A model generated the notes under the pieces. That model made no database searches. It saw only the letters and a program-made list of their open reading frames with translations, and was not told the origin of the DNA. From Buddleja alternifolia (Eukaryota; Streptophyta; Magnoliopsida; Lamiales; Scrophulariaceae), in the NCBI GenBank assembly GCA_019426215.1, contig CM033396.1, positions 31,477,154 through 31,541,153 of the forward strand: a stretch of 64,000 bases of DNA, read 5' to 3'. Shown here piece by piece: positions 48,559 to 60,202 of this stretch. The first letter of the stretch is position 1. Each line of letters opens with the position of its first letter. Both the position numbers and the translations under genes were made by a program.

Positions 48559-50978
48559 TGTTAGAGATGGTAGCATTAGAGCACGAAGAATAAATAAGAA
48601 ACAATAAATCTAAGCCTAAACATAAAGATAAAAACACGAGGATTTAACGTGGTTCGGCATAATTGCCTACATCCACGAGTCAACCTAGACTACATCTTTA
48701 TTGCTCAATGAGTACATCAATCAAATCACAAGTGGAGTTCCCATATTTATAATGGTGGAGAAGTCTAAACCCTAACAAATTAGAAAAAACACTCCTAAAC
48801 AACTAGGGAATAATTCCTAACATAATAGGAAATAATTCCAATCAAAATAGGACTCAAATATGCCAAAAACTTGCCAAAACTCGTCAAAACCGTGTACAAC
48901 TGCGCACATCCGCGCCTGGGTACCTCGGGCCCCACGCCTGGGCGCCGCTGGCCCCACGCCTGGGCGCCGCCGGTGGCGCCTGGGGCAGCCCCGGTCTGTT
49001 TTTCGACTCCTTTTCATCTTTTGCAATCCCGGTCAACCCTGACCCTTCTTAGCTCTATTTTGGCTCCTCTTCTTGACCCTATTTTGATCCGACTCCACCA
49101 AACCCATCAATCTCCCACTTGGAGACTGATCAAAATAACCCGAACTCAACTCGAATCATCCCTTCATTTTTCCCAAGTGAACATCAATCTAGTTGTCACA
49201 TCCCCAAACACCATGGAGATCAAATCCGAGACATCTCCATGTCTCATCAATTCATCCGTCCCTAGTGCTCCCACTTGACGGACTCTTTTTGTGAACCTTG
49301 TTCCCCTTCTTTGAACCCTCGCCACTGCCCTATTCCTTTTGGTGATTAGCCAACTCTTGAATGCCACGACATATCCATCTCGGTCCAATTGACCCCCGAA
49401 TATAGGTTACTCCCAAGACCCGGAACATGTCTCACAACTCCATAACTTCTGTTGCTCTCAATCATCCTCCTCACTGGAGGAACCACCTTGGTCAACCCGT
49501 CTCACGACATCCTTACACCAAGGATTTTCCCGCCTTGGTCAACCCGTCTTGCGACATCCTTACACCAAGGACTTTCCCGCCCTGGTCAACCCGTCTTGCG
49601 ACATCCTTACACCAAGAACTTTCTCCCCTTGGTCAACCCATCTTGCGACATCCTTACACCAAGGACTTTCCATTGGCTATCTCGAATCTTCCTACATATC
49701 TGCTCCCTGCCTACTGCATGAGCTATGTCTGATCCATCCGCCAATACTTTGGTTTTTCAATGGCAACTCGGATCCCCCACATATTTGCTTAATACTCCCA
49801 CTGCACAAGCTATGTCTGATCCATCCACCAACAAAACCCCAGCTCCACGAATCTGCCTACCTGGCTTCGCACCCTGCCACCATGACTTCCAGCTCCACGG
49901 TCAACCCCTCTCGGCTCTGTTTCCTGCCTTCATGGTTTATATCCACGTGGTCATGCCTACACAACTCTACCCCTCGGTCTCTGTACTACACATATCTTCT
50001 CTTTCGGCCTTTGATACTGTCACTCTGACCTCTGGCTCGGTTGATTGCTTCTTGGCTTCGTAATTCAGCCTCCCCGGTCCCCAACTTGCTCGTTTTTTTG
50101 CCTTCTTCGCAACACGAGTCTACCCACTTGACCTCTGGCTATATGGATCTGTCCTCGACACTGCAACTGCTCCCACTGGCATCGTGTCTACCCACCCGAC
50201 AACACAAATCTACCACCGCTGTTGCAAATCCGACTCTGCATCTGGCACCACGATTTTCCAACGTTTTCTCGTTAACGTTCAACGGGATCACTCTTCTTTG
50301 GTTGACGATCTACCCGATCTCATCCTCCTCTGTCATCTTCTCCGGCTTCACCATGACCACAATTCGTGCTCTCTGCAACAAAATCGTCGAGCTTGATTAT
50401 TTTCCATCTCCTACCATCGTTCCCATGATGAAATTCGTGTTTAGCCAAAAAACACTTCCCCATAGATCTAGATCTAAGGCATCTCCTAAATCTACAACCT
50501 ATGGCTCTGATACCAGTTGTTAGGGATGGTAGCATCAGAGCACGAAGAATAAACAAGAAACAATAAATCTAAGCCTAAACATGAAGATAAAAACACGAGG
50601 ATTTAACGTGGTTCGGCATAATTGCCTACATCCACGAGTCAACCTAGACTACATCTTTATTGCTCAATGAGTACATCAATCGAATTACAAGTGGAGTTCT
50701 CATATTTATAATGGTGGAGAAGTCTAAACCCTAACAAATTAGGAAAAACACTCCTAAACAACTAGGGAATAATTCCTAACATAATAGGAAACAATTCCAA
50801 TCAAAGTAGGATTCAAATATGCCAAAAACTTGCCAAAACCCGTCAAAACCGCGTACAGCTGCGCACATCCGCGCCTGGGCGCCGCCGGCAGTGCCTGGGG
50901 CCAGCCCCGTGCCTGGGCGCCGCTGTCCCACGCCTGGGCGCAACTGGCCTTTTTGATCCAACTCCACCAAACCCATCA
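48559..50978 (-). mobile_element. non-autonomous LTR retrotransposon (2.4 kb)
   Basis: Two direct LTRs (48559-49109 and 50518-50978) have TG/CA ends on both strands (TGTTAG...CCATCA). The right LTR is shorter through a deletion in its GC-rich part. Next to the right LTR, TGGCTCTGATACCA (50502-50515) is the reverse complement of a tRNA-Met primer-binding site. Next to the left LTR is a purine tract (AAGTGGGAGAT on the minus strand). Both show that the element runs on the minus strand. Flanks TACGA (48554-48558) and TAGGA (50979-50983) agree at 4 of 5 bases. The 1.4-kb interior has no gag, protease, integrase or reverse transcriptase, so movement would depend on a relative. Confidence 0.9.
49490..49677. 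repeat. four tandem 47-bp units inside the LTR element
   Basis: GGTCAACCC starts at 49490, 49537, 49584 and 49631, an exact 47-bp period, each followed by GACATCCTTACACCAAG. Because 47 is not a multiple of three, the array shifts frame at each unit and is unlikely to be coding. Confidence 0.9.
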
Positions 50979-51399
50979 TAGGAGATTGCAATTCGCATGC
51001 AAGGAAGGTAAACAATTTCGACTGTAATTCATATGTATAGAAGTCTATCTCGGGTAAATTTTATTAAACTCAAATTATTAACAAGGTGAACCAACAAAAA
51101 TCTCCAACAAGTGATTACTTCAATTTATAACTTCAAACCCTAAATCGCCATTTGATTCACTGGATCTTGATAGACCATATACAAACTACAAATTTTCCAA
51201 AGGGAATGCTTCCACAATAAATATGCATTTTCCCGAGAAGGGAAATTATGGTCCAAATTGAATTTAGTCGAATCTAATTATAATTCATAAAGGAAATAAT
51301 TTACACTTGATATTTAGTTGGTCATTTGTCTTATAAATCATACTTGAACTAGGTTAAATTAGATTTAAACTAGAATTTCTCATGAAGTAACTTCAACTA

Positions 51400-51430
<31 letters not shown>

Positions 51431-52189
51431 TTTATTTTTTTTTAATAAAAACCTCAACTAGTTAGCTAGTGGTAGATTTGACATTAGTTGCCACAAATCT
51501 TCTATAATCACTCGACATATATTATTTTCCAATTAGGATCGTAAATTAATTGGGTCAAACTAAATAAATAACTATTCAAGCTCATTTTGTATTTAAGCAG
51601 TCGAATCGAGCTTAAACATGTTTTGGCTTGATCTATTGGTTCTTAATAATAAAATGGAGGTTGATTCAGCTTCAATCTATTATTTAATGAGAAAATGCGT
51701 TCAAATTTGATTGTCATGCTTAAGGTCATTGGCTATGTTCTTGTTCAAGGCTTTTGTAATGGCAAATGACAATGCTTGAGTAAATATCCTAATCACGAGC
51801 TTGCTCGGTGGGTAGCTATAATTCAATCCCAATATCCTGACATGGAGAATATTTCATATTGTCCAGAGGAAGTTGCTACATTGATTGCTCCTCCTTTTTA
51901 TTCATAAAAAATAAACTAGGAATATACAATTACATTTTCAAAAAATACAAGTTACATAATCAACTAAAGCCTTTTCCTTTTTCCGAATCTCCAATGTCAA
52001 CAAAAATGTCCTGCATATAGTGTCCATAGGGAATCCAATGCTCAGAGTATTGTCAATTTAAGATCATAAAGGAATATACAGATGATCAGAGTACGATTCT
52101 TTGTAATGCCAAATTATATTAGCATCTTTTTAAACACATTTAGTTTTTTTTTTCTTTTTCACTTAGCATTATTTGAATAAAGAGGAATT
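50979..52189. other. AT-rich intergenic DNA
   Basis: No coding frame or bounded repeat is recognised. A (TA)n tract followed by a T run lies at about 51401-51445. Confidence 0.5.
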
Positions 52190-52461
52190 CAAATTAATGA
52201 GTAAAAAGGCATGTTGCACCTCAAGAATAGGTTGGTTTGGCGGTCTCCACCCCAGAATTATGGAAATTGCGGTCTCCACCCTGAAATTATAATTAGTTTG
52301 GCGCTTTGCACCCCTCGACCAAATTCCGGCAAGAAAAAGAGGATTCAGGCGGAGCAAATTTGTCCAGAAAAAGAAAACACAATTCCCGCTCAATCTGCTC
52401 CTTAAGATACGTGATATGCAAGTGAATCACAAGGGCAACTTTATAATTTCGCAACATTTTT

Positions 52462-52620
52462 TTACCAACCGTAATAAACCCTAAAATTTACCGCTTCCCT
52501 GGCAGCAATTTTGGATTCTTTTATTTTCCTTGAAGAAGCAACCAATTCATCTCCTAATTCATCAATTAATTTCTGAAAAGAGACGGTAACTTGAGATTCC
52601 TTGAGAAGATGAAGTGGAAA
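52462..52620 (-). pseudogene. possible captured gene fragment inside the MULE
   Basis: About 50 codons on the minus strand read as a plausible amphipathic helix: VSFQKLIDELGDELVASS then RKIKESKIAAREAVNF. This is unlike the low-complexity frames around it. MULEs often carry such pieces (Pack-MULEs). The parent gene is not recognised. Confidence 0.3.
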
Positions 52621-52874
52621 TTGAGAGAAACACAGCCAAATTGAGAGAAACACATCATAGTGTGTTTGTGTTAATAGCAAATGGTAGATGGACTAATCCT
52701 TCATTTCCATTCTGGAGCATGCTTGTGGAAATTTTGAGTATTCTTAAGTGCTTCTCCGACATTTTCAAACACCCAAATATAGAGATTTTCATCCTCAAAG
52801 TTTGAAATTTGACTATTCTCCGGCTCAAAATTAGGTACAAAAGTGAACCAAGCTACTCTATATGAGATCGATCG

Positions 52875-53190
52875 CTAAAAGCTCATTTGAGCTTGATTCA
52901 ATTAACATATCAAACAAGTTTGAACAATTTTACGTGTTTAATAAATTTTGAAACCCGTCTCGATAAATAAAAAATTATAAAAGCTAATTTGAGCTCAATT
53001 TAATTTACATATCTAGGAAGCTTGAACATATTTATGTGTTTGATAAATTTTGAAACACGGCTCGAGTAGTGAAAAAATAATAAAAAAGTCATTTGAGCTC
53101 GATTAATTTAATAGACCAAACTAAGGTTGAACAACTTTATGTGTTTGAAAAGTTTTGAAACTCGGCTCAGATTAATAAAAAATGATAAAA
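52875..53190. repeat. three ~105-bp tandem units inside the MULE
   Basis: The pattern AAAAGCTCATTTGAGCT...GAACAATTTTACGTGTTTAATAAATTTTGAAAC...CTCG recurs three times (starting at about 52877, 52980 and 53085) with substitutions. It is non-coding. Confidence 0.7.
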
Positions 53191-54049
53191 TATTGCAAAA
53201 AAATTAACCGAGTTGAATTCGACTCGGGTTCGGCTCTATAAATCTCATTGACATTGGTCAATTAACAACCAAACTAAGTTCAAATACAAATTTTAAAGCT
53301 CAATAATATTTTAATCAAGCTTGAACAATAACGTGATTGACTCGACTCAGTTACATCCTTATCCACAATTACATTTGGCTTCTAAACATTTTGCAGATTC
53401 TGAATTTTCAGAATGGACTGCCACAGGATTCTGAAGTTGGAAATTTTCAGAATGGAGCGTCCATATCACACACCACTTGCTAATTCATCATTCTCAAACT
53501 TTTGAAGGCTTCCATGTTGCAAATATGCAATTCTCAGTTTTGATTTTTATAACTTAAAATTTGTAAATAATTTCGTTGGTTGTGTTCACAAATCTATGTC
53601 GCAGCGCCGCGAAGAACTGGTTGTGGAAGTTGCTCCATAGAATTGCCTTTGATTGCTGTAGCGAAAAGGTTGGTTTTGGGAGTTCATTTATGGTGTTAAT
53701 CTCTGGCGACAGAGAACACACGGAAAGGAGCAGATTGAGGGGAATTGTGTTTTTTTTTCCCTGGACAAATTTGCCCCGCCTGAATCCTCCTTTTTTCGCT
53801 GGAATTTGATCGAGGGTGCAAAGTGCCAAACTAATTATAATTTCAGGGCGGAGACCGCAATTTTCGTAATTCTGGCTAACCCTTTCTTGGGGTGCAACAT
53901 GCAAATTACTCCAAATTAATTTATGGGGTTCCTAGAATTGCTAACTCAATGATTGTGATTTCAAACACTATAAGAAATTTGGCATTTCGCAACTAAATAT
54001 ATTGTTGAAATAAAGTAGTGTATTTGCTAAAGAATTAGCAAAGAAATTA

Positions 54050-54111
54050 TTTCGTTACCAGCTTCGTTGGCCAATCCATGTTGCTAAAAGTTCATGACAA
54101 CAAAAAATGAG
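54050..54111 (+). repeat. 62-bp direct repeat, left copy
   Basis: The segment from TTTCGTTACCAGCTTCG to AACAAAAAATGAG recurs at 58276-58337 in the same orientation with a single difference (A/G in TTACC versus TTGCC). The two copies flank the Harbinger genes. Confidence 0.9.
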
Positions 54112-54765
54112 GCTTCTCCAAAAATTCTTTCCACAATTCTAACACGGGCGTTATTAAAAGTTTTGTATTTTCCAATTTTAACCCCACTTTACTTGCCCTG
54201 CAAAGGATTCCTCACTGTACGTGCTTCTCCATTATTTTTAGCTTCTTTATTGTTCTTTTTAATTTATTATCTTAAATTATCCTATAATCTTTTATATTTG
54301 ATTTTCGTTGGAAATATATCTGGGACTTGTTTTGGGTTAAAATATGGATTGAAAGGTTAGAACTTGATGTAACTGAGAGTTTTTTTTTTCTTTGAGGTGC
54401 GAATTGTGACTGATAATGGTGATACTATCATGGATTTTGGGAATGAATTGTGGCTGATAATTCTTTTTCTTCCTCTTTGTTCATTCTCTTCCACTTTTTC
54501 TTTAACATTTTGTTATAAAATAAAATTTGTTAATATACCTTAAGATTCCACTATGCCATTTGAACTGAATGAAAGAGTATTTATGATTAAAAAAAATTCT
54601 CTCATAAGTATAATTAATAAATTTACACTAAAAGTAGTATATTTTTATACATGTCTACGATAAATAGGATTTTATGATTAAGTGATTGATTGTATGTTCT
54701 ATTAATAATGTGACTACCTGGTTATTTTGAGAAAGCTCTAATTTGTTCGTGTTTATAATTTAGCT

Positions 54766-55824
54766 ATGGAATTTGACTCAAATGCTAATTTCTCACTGTT
54801 GCCACAACAATTTAAGAAAAATCTGAAACCAAAGGCAGTCTGGAACAGCGACTCACACAAGGTGTTTGTCGATTTATGTTGCGAACAAATGTCGAATGGT
54901 AGTAAAATAGGTACTTTTTTTAGTAGAGATGGATGGAACAAAATTTGCTTTGATTTCGCACAGAAAACCAGTTTGAATTATGATAAGAAGCAACTGAAAA
55001 ATCATTTGGGACAATACTAAGCAAGACCGGAAGGTCTGGTATAAACTGATAACTTCTGATACTGGACTTAGTTGGGATCATATAAGAAACACGATATCTA
55101 CATCTGATGAATAGTGGGATGAGTACTTGTAGGTAAAAATAATTTATTTTTTTTAACTTGGGGAGTTTGAAGCATACATGGAATAAACTTTAATGACTTT
55201 ATTTGGACGTTTTAGGCCAATCCAAATGCTGTTAAATTTCGGTACAAAGGACTTGAAAATCATGAAGAGTTGACCGCTTTATTTAAGGAAGGATATGCTA
55301 CTGGAAAAAATGCTTGGGCACCTTCAGAAGGCTATCTTCCTAATGACTCTGGTGGACCATGTCAAACTCAACCAAATCAACCAGTAGAAAATACCAATCA
55401 AGTAGATCCAGAGGTGGAAGTCCAAGTTGAAGAACAGCACAAAACAACTAAATCTAGAAATGGATTTGGGGATATTAGTGGTGCTTGCCGTCATAAAAGG
55501 GCGGGGGATGAAATTCCACCACCTGAACGCTCTCGTAAAATTTCATCTGCCACAAATATGGATAAGTATCTTAGTCGTATTTGTGAAACTGTTGAAGCTA
55601 TGGGTGCAAGTGGAAAAACAATGCAAGAATGTGTTGACATAGTAAATGAGATGTCTGGAGTGCCCAAAGGAAGTGAGCTTTATTTGTTTGCTTGTAGGTT
55701 ATTTTTGAAAAAGGAACAAAAGGATCTATTTATTGCTCTTGGGAGTTCAGAATTACGATTCTTGTGGTTACAAGATGAAAAGGCGCAGCATGATGCAACT
55801 ATTAATAGAATTTATTCGGTGTAG
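54766..55824 (+). pseudogene. PIF/Harbinger Myb/SANT-like DNA-binding protein, broken
   Basis: The start (KAVWNSDSHKVFVDLCCEQM, then GTFFSRDGWNKICFDF) is the Myb/SANT-like domain that accompanies Harbinger transposases. A frameshift near 55010 breaks it, and a TAG codon lies at about 55111 (DE*WDEYL). An intron-like gap (about 55132-55215) precedes ANPNAVKFRYKGLENHEEL. The second part (55270-55824) is open and contains a basic/acidic linker and a conserved-looking C-terminal region (MDKYLSRICETVEAMG). In this superfamily the Myb-like protein helps bring the transposase into the nucleus. The gene is not functional as it stands. Confidence 0.8.
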
Positions 55825-56201
55825 ACCAACTTTGGAAGATTATTACTACTTAGATTAGGTATAGCTAGGACATAAATCTAGTATTTCTTATTTCATTATG
55901 TTTCAAGTTAGGTAATTGTATCTATTGCTATTGTCTTTTGGTTAATGCTCATTGGATCTTTTTATGTTTAGTGGATCTTTTTATTGGTTTCTATAAGTAA
56001 TTGAATGGTTTACGTATTAATGATATTCTAATGCTGTTTTATTTTTTCCTTGTATCTCCATTTTGTGTAATGCTTTTTTATCACCAATTTATGAGGTGGA
56101 AAAATATTCTAATGCATGTGAATAATGAAGTTTGTTCAATCATTTGCCTAACTGGTTTGATATGATTGGTTTTTAGATACAATTTTGAATACTAGGATAT
56201 A

Positions 56202-57569
56202 ATGGACTTTGATGAAGAAAATGAGTATGAAGAATTCAAAGATCTCGCATCAGTTGCATTAGTAAGCGTTATGGTTAGCAAAGTTATTTCGTATTATGAG
56301 AATCATATAGTTAAGGAGCCTTGCAGAGATTCAATGTATCGAGGCCATTGCTTTGTCATGGATGTCTTGAATGGACATCCAAAGCGTTGTCATCAATTTT
56401 TCAGAATGGAAAAACACGTGTTTTTGCGACTTACTAAGGAACTGAGACAAAGAGATTTGTTAAAGGATAGTCGTGAGGTTAGCGTCGAAGAACAAATAGC
56501 TATCTTTTTCATGATTATTGGTCATGATGAAAGGAATAGAATTTTGCAAGAACGTTTTCAACATTCTGGAGAAACTATTAGTTGTCACTTCAACATAGTG
56601 CTGAAAGCTCTTGCAATCTTCTCTATGTCATTGATTGTTCCACCGAACAAGTACCAAGTTATATACGTAATAATCATAAATATTGGCCACACTTCAAGGT
56701 AACATTTCTTTTGTGAAATATTGACTTTTCAAATTTACTACAAGAAAACATATTTCTATCTATCATTTTTCTTTTCTTTTTTTCTTTTTAGGGTTGTATT
56801 GGTGCAATTGATGGAACACATGTAGATGCTGTTATCTCAACTAAAGAACAACTTACATATCGTGGGAGAAAAGGTAGCTGCACTCAAAATGTTATGGTGA
56901 TTTGTTCATTTGATATGCGGTTTACCTTTGTTTGGGCAGGATGGGAAGGAACTGCTCATGATTCTCGTATACTTAATGAAGCTATTTATAGACCAAGTTT
57001 GAAATTTCCCACACCTCCCAAAGGTTAGCACTCTTTTAGTAGTTTTTTTTTAGAGCATTTCTAACATAATGCACATGCCTTTCCCCTCTTTAGGTTAGTA
57101 TTATGTTGTTGATGCCGGGTATCCTATCATGCCTGGATTTTTGGCAACTTACAAAGGTGTATGCTATCATTTTGAACAATTTCGAAGGGGACAACGAGCA
57201 AGTGGGCCTAAAGAATTGTTTAATCATACTCACTCATCATTAAGAAATATAATTGAGTGATGCTTTGGAGTATGGAAGAAACGCTGGCCAATTCTGAAAA
57301 AAAATGGCTTCATTTCCGTTTGAAACTCAAAGACTAATTGTTGCGGTTTCAATGGCATTACATAACTACATAAGAAAGAGGCAATAGCTGATGAAATATT
57401 TAGGTGGTACGAGGATGAAGGTTACTTTAGTGACAATGATGAGACAGAGATGGACTTAGATGAACATGACAATGCTACTGGATCATACGAAGCAATGGAT
57501 CAACAACAAAGTCAAGAGATGATTATTCTACGAGATGCTATAGCAAATTCCATATACCAAGAATTTTGA
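56202..57569 (+). pseudogene. PIF/Harbinger DDE transposase, broken
   Basis: The first exon (56202 to about 56700) has the N-terminal helix-turn-helix-like region (RMEKHVFLRLTKELR, VEEQIAIFFMIIGH, QERFQHSGETISCHFN). After a short intron the catalytic core follows: GCIGAIDGTHV (first Asp), WAGWEGTAHDSRIL (second Asp), VVDAGYP, and NIIE*CFGVWKKRWPIL, where the final Glu is followed directly by a TGA stop in place of the usual Arg. A frameshift in the region after FETQRLIVAV gives further breaks. The family normally inserts at TWA sites. It lies downstream of its Myb-like partner, the usual two-gene layout. Confidence 0.85.
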
Positions 57570-58275
57570 CAATGATGAGTTATTGTTATCAGCTTGGTTT
57601 TAGGTTATGGATTTGAATATTTTATTCTTTATCATTGTTCATTTTACTTTGATTGCACTTTTATTATTTTAGTTTTTAATTTTTAGTTTACTTTGTAAGT
57701 ATTGCAGATCACAAATAAGCTCATATGCCATAGGATTGCAATATTTGGGTGCTAAAAAATGAGTTGGATATCTGCCACTTCAGTGACGAGAATTTTGGTT
57801 GCACTATTTCATTTTGAAATGAGGTCTATGTTTTTCTTTTTAATTTAAGTCGATAAGCTATCAAATATTCTCTTGCTATGCTTCTGTCAAAGTAAAAATA
57901 AAAAATAGATATAGGCAATATTATTATTCTTTTTGGTAGGGCCAATATCGAGGTTTAATTTTTTGGTTTTGTATGTAAGCCGATAACCTATAAAATTATA
58001 TTGTTATGCTTTTGTCGAGTATTTTTATCATAGAATAAAAATAAAAAATGGGTAGGGGCAATATTGTTAAACAATGTTAATTTTGTACTTTCTAGCTAAT
58101 TTCACCAAACACAATTACATTTGAAAAATGGACTTTTAATTCTAAAGCACTTCCTGAAATGTATTTTCACCAAACATCTTTCAGTAATGCCAAAGGACTT
58201 TCCGAGAAAGTCCATATTAAAAAGTCCATTTGTTAAATGGACTTTTATTGCAGAAGTGCTCCCAAATGCTATCTG

Positions 58276-58337
58276 TTTCGTTGCCAGCTTCGTTGGCCAA
58301 TCCATGTTGCTAAAAGTTCATGACAACAAAAAATGAG
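58276..58337 (+). repeat. 62-bp direct repeat, right copy
   Basis: Partner of 54050-54111. It follows directly after sequence (reverse complement GGGAGCACTTCTGCAATAAAAG) that looks like a Harbinger terminal repeat, so it marks the right border of that insertion. Confidence 0.9.
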
Positions 58338-58504
58338 TTTCGTTGCCTATAGACATATCTTAGACAACAATATTTTTTTAATTGTGAATAATGGTACAAT
58401 AGGCAACAAATATAGTCGTATTAAAAGACTTATCTTTTTTTTTGTGAAATATTATGTTTCGTCGCTAAAATCCCTGAGAGGGTGAGATGCCTGATGGATT
58501 GTAT

Positions 58505-60202
58505 TGTTGGGAATCCTATTGGGCATGCGCTGCGGAAACGAAAAACAGATCCGGATTCCCAAACCAAGATCAATTCGTGGCTTTCGTCGATTTTAATCAT
58601 GAAAAAGATGATTACGAAAAACTTACCTTTTCGCGTATTCAATCTTCAATCCTCGCGATTTTTCAATGTTCTCCAACAGTTCAATTGTACCGTCTCTAGA
58701 TCATCATGCAGGAACGGAGTCCGGGAAATCTCCATCTCCTATCTCCATGGCGGCTAGCGAGATTGAATTGGAAGAAAAATAATTTCTCTGACTAGTATTT
58801 CTGGTGGAGGATTTCAGTTATATTTTTCTCTTTACTGAAAAATAATGTTTCAACTGTTTTCTCTGGCTTGTGTTGGAGGATTAAATAAATCCTCCAATGA
58901 AGCCCTACAGTATACGCCCATCATGGGCTTTTGGGCAATAACTGGGCTATGTTGACCCAGTCAACTTAGTCCAATTAATTTAATCAATTAACATTTAATC
59001 CAATGAAATATATATTGATTAAATGAATATTAATTAATTAAATAAATAATCATTTAATATTCTAGTTTAAATATTTAATTAACCCAGTCAATTAAATGTT
59101 CAAACTAATTAATTTAATTAACTATTGTTTAATCCAATTAAACAACTAATTAAATTAATTTATCCAATTAATTAATTCGTCCTACCAAGGGACAAATTAC
59201 CAGAACACCCTCCAAATGCAAGACTTGATTTTTACGTCTATTTTTTTATAGCGCGACTCTCTAGGTTCGTCTCAATTGGCAATGGGAGGATATCAAAGGA
59301 TGTGGGTGATACCTAGCCAGCACTGTTGCCCCACATCGTATCCCAATCAAGCACGAAATGACTATGTCATTACGAACCTCTAGATTATGATACCGTAGTA
59401 TAAGTCCTTCACTGACGTATCCCGATCGAGTGAGAGTCATGGAATGTCAAACTTACAGGACTCGATGCTATGCTAAGAATCATAGTAATATGAGATTACT
59501 AAACACGAGTTAGTTCATCAGCTCTGGCCAGAGACTTTCAATCTCATTTACCTATGATCGCATAGGATATTTCTCGTTTACTTTCGAGACAGTGAATTCC
59601 ATCTTGGTAATCACCTCACATGCTACTTGCCCATTGGAACGCACTTCGAGGTCGGCCCCACCTTTTAACGGGTGAATTGGGCCTAACTACTCTGATGATA
59701 GAATCCAACGTCACAAACACACTGTGACCGTGACTTCTCAGGTCTAAGGCTCATGCATACCTTCATAATCAGTAATCCAATCATTGACCGTCATTGAGTA
59801 AAAACCCATGTGATCGGATTACTGCGAGTCGTGTTCGAATACACTAATCCTATCAATGTATCTATGACACAAACTCCCACTATCCCATAGTGTTCGCTGG
59901 CACTCCTTTGTCAAAGTATGTGTCATACAAGTCTTATACGAATCTCAATACGCAGTTGAAATTCTCTGACTTGCGAACTATTTAAGTGATCAAGTACCAA
60001 ACCCTTCCAGTGTCCATCTCCTTAAGGAATGTGAAGGTTTGCCTTGATACACATGGACTAGTTGTTCATTAAAAACTTTATAGATGTCATCAAGAATTAT
60101 ACGAACAACATATTGATGCCTTTATATTAATTGAGGTTGTACAATATAAACTTGTGCCTTATATTCTAACTCCTCGTTAGCATCGAGGGCACATTCCCAA
60201 CA
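58505..60202. mobile_element. LTR, probably solo (1.7 kb)
   Basis: The unit starts TGTTGGGAAT and ends ATTCCCAACA, a perfect 10-bp terminal inverted repeat of the LTR type. The flanking pentamers TGTAT (58500-58504) and TGCAT (60203-60207) agree at 4 of 5 bases. There is no primer-binding site or polypurine tract beside it and no second copy in the window, so it is most likely a solo LTR. Orientation was not decided. Confidence 0.75.

Larger units (their letters stand above)
52199..53911. mobile_element. Mutator-like element with ~210-bp TIRs
   Basis: The left end (GAGTAAAAAGGCATGTTGCAC) and the reverse complement of the right end (GAGTAATTTGCATGTTGCAC) begin inverted repeats that stay similar for about 210 bp (shared GCGGTCTCC, TTATAATTAGTTTGGC and CAAATTCC blocks). 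A perfect 9-bp duplication, CAAATTAAT, flanks it (52190-52198 and 53912-53920). No transposase is present. The interior has a small frame (LLKESQVTVSFQKLIDELGD, then ELVASSRKIKESKIAAREA) that looks more protein-like than its surroundings and could be a captured gene piece. An array of ~105-bp repeats is also present. Confidence 0.92.
53966..58475. mobile_element. CACTA-like element, truncated, hosting a Harbinger
   Basis: CACTATAAGAAATTTGGCATTTCG at the left end resembles CACTA-superfamily termini. The right-hand sequence GTTTCGTCGCTAAAATCC (about 58455-58472) is what one expects just inside the other end, but the final CTTGTAGTG-type terminus is missing, so the right end appears lost. In between, a decayed Harbinger is inserted. 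Internal motifs such as TTTCGTTGCC recur. Moderate confidence only. Confidence 0.4.

Noticed and set aside
48871..49278. GC-rich 135-codon frame
   Set aside because: It crosses the LTR border, and its GC-rich repeat (CGCCTGGGCGCC-like) reads open in several frames by composition.
49427..50523. Long overlapping plus-strand frames of 100-160 codons
   Set aside because: They occur in all three frames, are Ser/Pro/Leu-rich, and lie inside a non-autonomous LTR element whose sense strand is the opposite one. They cover a 47-bp tandem array that shifts frame.
53966..58475. Complete CACTA transposon
   Set aside because: The expected right terminus is absent and no CACTA transposase is present; only the left end and sub-terminal motifs fit, so it is listed as a truncated candidate.
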